From NCBI GenBank assembly GCA_964415045.1, contig CAYPZL010000046.1:1-32840 (forward strand): a DNA stretch of 32,840 nt, written 5' to 3'. Below, piece by piece: positions 32,071 to 32,840 of this stretch; the first letter of the stretch is position 1, and each line of letters starts with the position of its first letter. This stretch comes from CAYPZL01 sp964415045 (GTDB lineage Bacteria > Planctomycetota > Phycisphaerae > Sedimentisphaerales > Anaerobacaceae). Below the pieces are notes generated by a model. The model saw only the letters and a program-made list of their open reading frames with translations, did no database searches and was not told where the DNA came from. A program made the translations under genes and the position numbers.

Positions 32071-32357
32071 CTCTCCGCCGAGCTATGCCGCAACTGTATC
32101 GACCAGGGCCTGCACGGCGTGTTCTTTACGCCCATTGAGCACGTCGAGTCCGGAGAGGAAGTGAACACGCAGAAATCTTGAATGAGCTGACTTCCGCCGG
32201 CGTTCAGACGGTTCTGCTGGATCGTGACATCGTGCCGTGGTCCGGCCAGACCGCCTGCGACCTAACCCGATCCGTGACACTGGCGACGCTCTACAACGAA
32301 ATAGGCCGTTTTCTGTACCGATTCCACGCTCCGACAACGATCAGGTGTGCCGCCTGA
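32071..32357 (+). pseudogene. Decayed LacI/GalR-type regulator fragment (effector domain)
   Basis: One frame reads ELCRNCIDQGLHGVFFTPIE and HVESGEEVN, then a stop (TGA, 32179-32181). From 32172 another frame continues EILNELTSAGVQTVLLDRDI and VPWSGQTACDL. Together these match the middle of a LacI-family sugar-binding domain, in which IDQGVDGVFFAP precedes an AGIPVVLLDRD strand. A one-base deletion near 32170 explains the shift. The rest decays to a stop at 32355-32357 with only IGRFLYRFHAPTT recognisable. No DNA-binding domain is found upstream. The end overlaps the 3' end of the convergent nuclease-family gene. Confidence 0.65.
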
Positions 32358-32840
32358 TAGAATCTCGAATCTGACCCTTTTTCAACGGCCTGCTGGTGCA
32401 AATGTCGGCAACTACGGGCAGATGATCGGAAGCCGTCTTGGCTAGATGGGTTCGTAGGACTTCGCACCTTCTGACTTTCAAGTCGTTACTCACAAAGATA
32501 TAGTCCAAGGTCCTGCAAGGAAGGCGAGAACTCCACGTGTAGCGAGTCGCATCTCCGTCATGAGATTCCTGGGAATCTGCCAAATGTCGACACAACCGCT
32601 GATAGTTGAAGGAGCCCGGTTTGATGTTGAGGTCTCCGCAAAAGACAACGCGTTGCCAGCAATTCGCATCGCCCAGCCACTCTTTGCTCAGGAGCGCGTT
32701 GGTTTGAATGGACCGTTCTCGTTCTAACAAGCCCAAATGCGTGGTCACAACCTGCCACTCCAGGCCATCTTTCTCTACCGCTATCCCCAGCGCGGCCTCG
32801 CTGCGCTCGGCCGCAACCAAAAACTCCGTTTCTAAGCCTG
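32341..32840 (-). CDS. Endonuclease/exonuclease/phosphatase-family protein (partial, 5' end outside window)
   Basis: This minus-strand frame stays open through the window edge, so only the C-terminal 165 or so residues are seen. The EEP core motifs are present in order: VVTTHLGLLERERSIQTNAL, VVFCGDLNIKPGSFNYQRL with the catalytic Asp-Leu-Asn, CRTLDYIFVSNDL and TASDHLPVVADI with the Asp-His pair. EEP enzymes hydrolyse phosphodiesters or phosphate esters using a divalent metal. The substrate cannot be named. Any start inside the window (for example TTG 32820) would be too far into the fold. Confidence 0.87.
   Translation of the reverse strand, partial: GLETEFLVAAERSEAALGIAVEKDGLEWQVVTTHLGLLERERSIQTNALLSKEWLGDANCWQRVVFCGDLNIKPGSFNYQRLCRHLADSQESHDGDATRYTWSSRLPCRTLDYIFVSNDLKVRRCEVLRTHLAKTASDHLPVVADICTSRPLKKGQIRDSIRRHT

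Noticed and set aside
1..32840. CRISPR arrays, tRNA or rRNA genes, transposase genes
   Set aside because: No regularly spaced direct repeats, cloverleaf-like sequences, rRNA-like stretches or transposase motifs were seen on either strand; the only repeats are the palindromic elements reported.

Overview
The window is about 32.8 kb of GC-rich bacterial DNA. The gene content points to a member of the Planctomycetota, most likely an anaerobic Phycisphaerae-type lineage. The pointers are a BlaI regulator beside a giant M56 (BlaR1-like) fusion protein, Tat-exported Gfo/Idh/MocA and NIPSNAP proteins, a secreted FG-GAP/VCBS protein, a captured pseudopilin-type segment (NLRQ... to FMDGH), and an ORP-type (NifX/MinD/Mrp) iron-sulfur operon, a set typical of strict anaerobes. 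The taxonomic call is inference; no rRNA, tRNA or CRISPR array was seen.

Layout. (1) 166-7231, plus strand: a TetR regulator with a promoter and AT-rich palindrome, a possible small membrane protein, then a tripartite RND efflux operon (outer-membrane lipoprotein, membrane-fusion protein, permease). (2) 7376-12855, plus strand: a Tat-exported NIPSNAP protein, a GntR/UTRA sugar-type regulator, a 3' remnant of a transaldolase gene, a PfkB sugar kinase, a secreted protein of unknown function and a secreted FG-GAP protein. This looks like a carbohydrate locus that has lost a gene. (3) 13199-14552, minus strand: a short GntR/YtrA-type regulator overlapping an SPFH/band 7 membrane protein, behind a promoter loaded with inverted repeats. 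(4) 14761-15343: a 165 bp palindromic repeat and a 5'-truncated bcp peroxiredoxin pseudogene. (5) 15401-23546, plus strand: blaI and a 2543-residue M56 metallopeptidase fusion. An inverted repeat TACA-N2-TGTA sits between the -35 and -10 of the blaI promoter. (6) 23747-26484: a Tat-exported Gfo/Idh/MocA oxidoreductase, a cupin and an HD-domain protein. (7) 26509-31834, minus strand: a nine-gene ORP-type operon read from a promoter at about 31.9 kb. (8) 32071-32840: a decayed LacI-type regulator and the 3' part of an endonuclease/exonuclease/phosphatase-family gene running off the window.

How the genes work together. The ORP-type operon encodes two MinD-like ATPases, each carrying two CxxCxxCxxxC cluster motifs, a stand-alone NifX-type protein, an Mrp ATPase fused to a second NifX-type domain, a DUF134 regulator, a DUF5320 protein, a small zinc-ribbon protein, and two less expected members: a J-domain protein and a DsrE-like protein. 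By analogy with the Desulfovibrio orange-protein cluster it may assemble or carry a metal-sulfur cofactor. The blaI-M56 pair is built like the BlaR1/BlaI regulated-proteolysis circuit, but the beta-lactam sensor is replaced by about 2,100 residues of other domains that should lie outside the membrane.

The most unusual items are the giant M56 fusion with Clp-N repeats predicted outside the cytoplasm, and the ORP-type operon with its internal ribosome-binding site, promoter-spacer palindrome and shared Gly/Arg/Pro-rich tails. A family of palindromic repeats has two full copies and one single arm here, one full copy lying inside the ORP operon.
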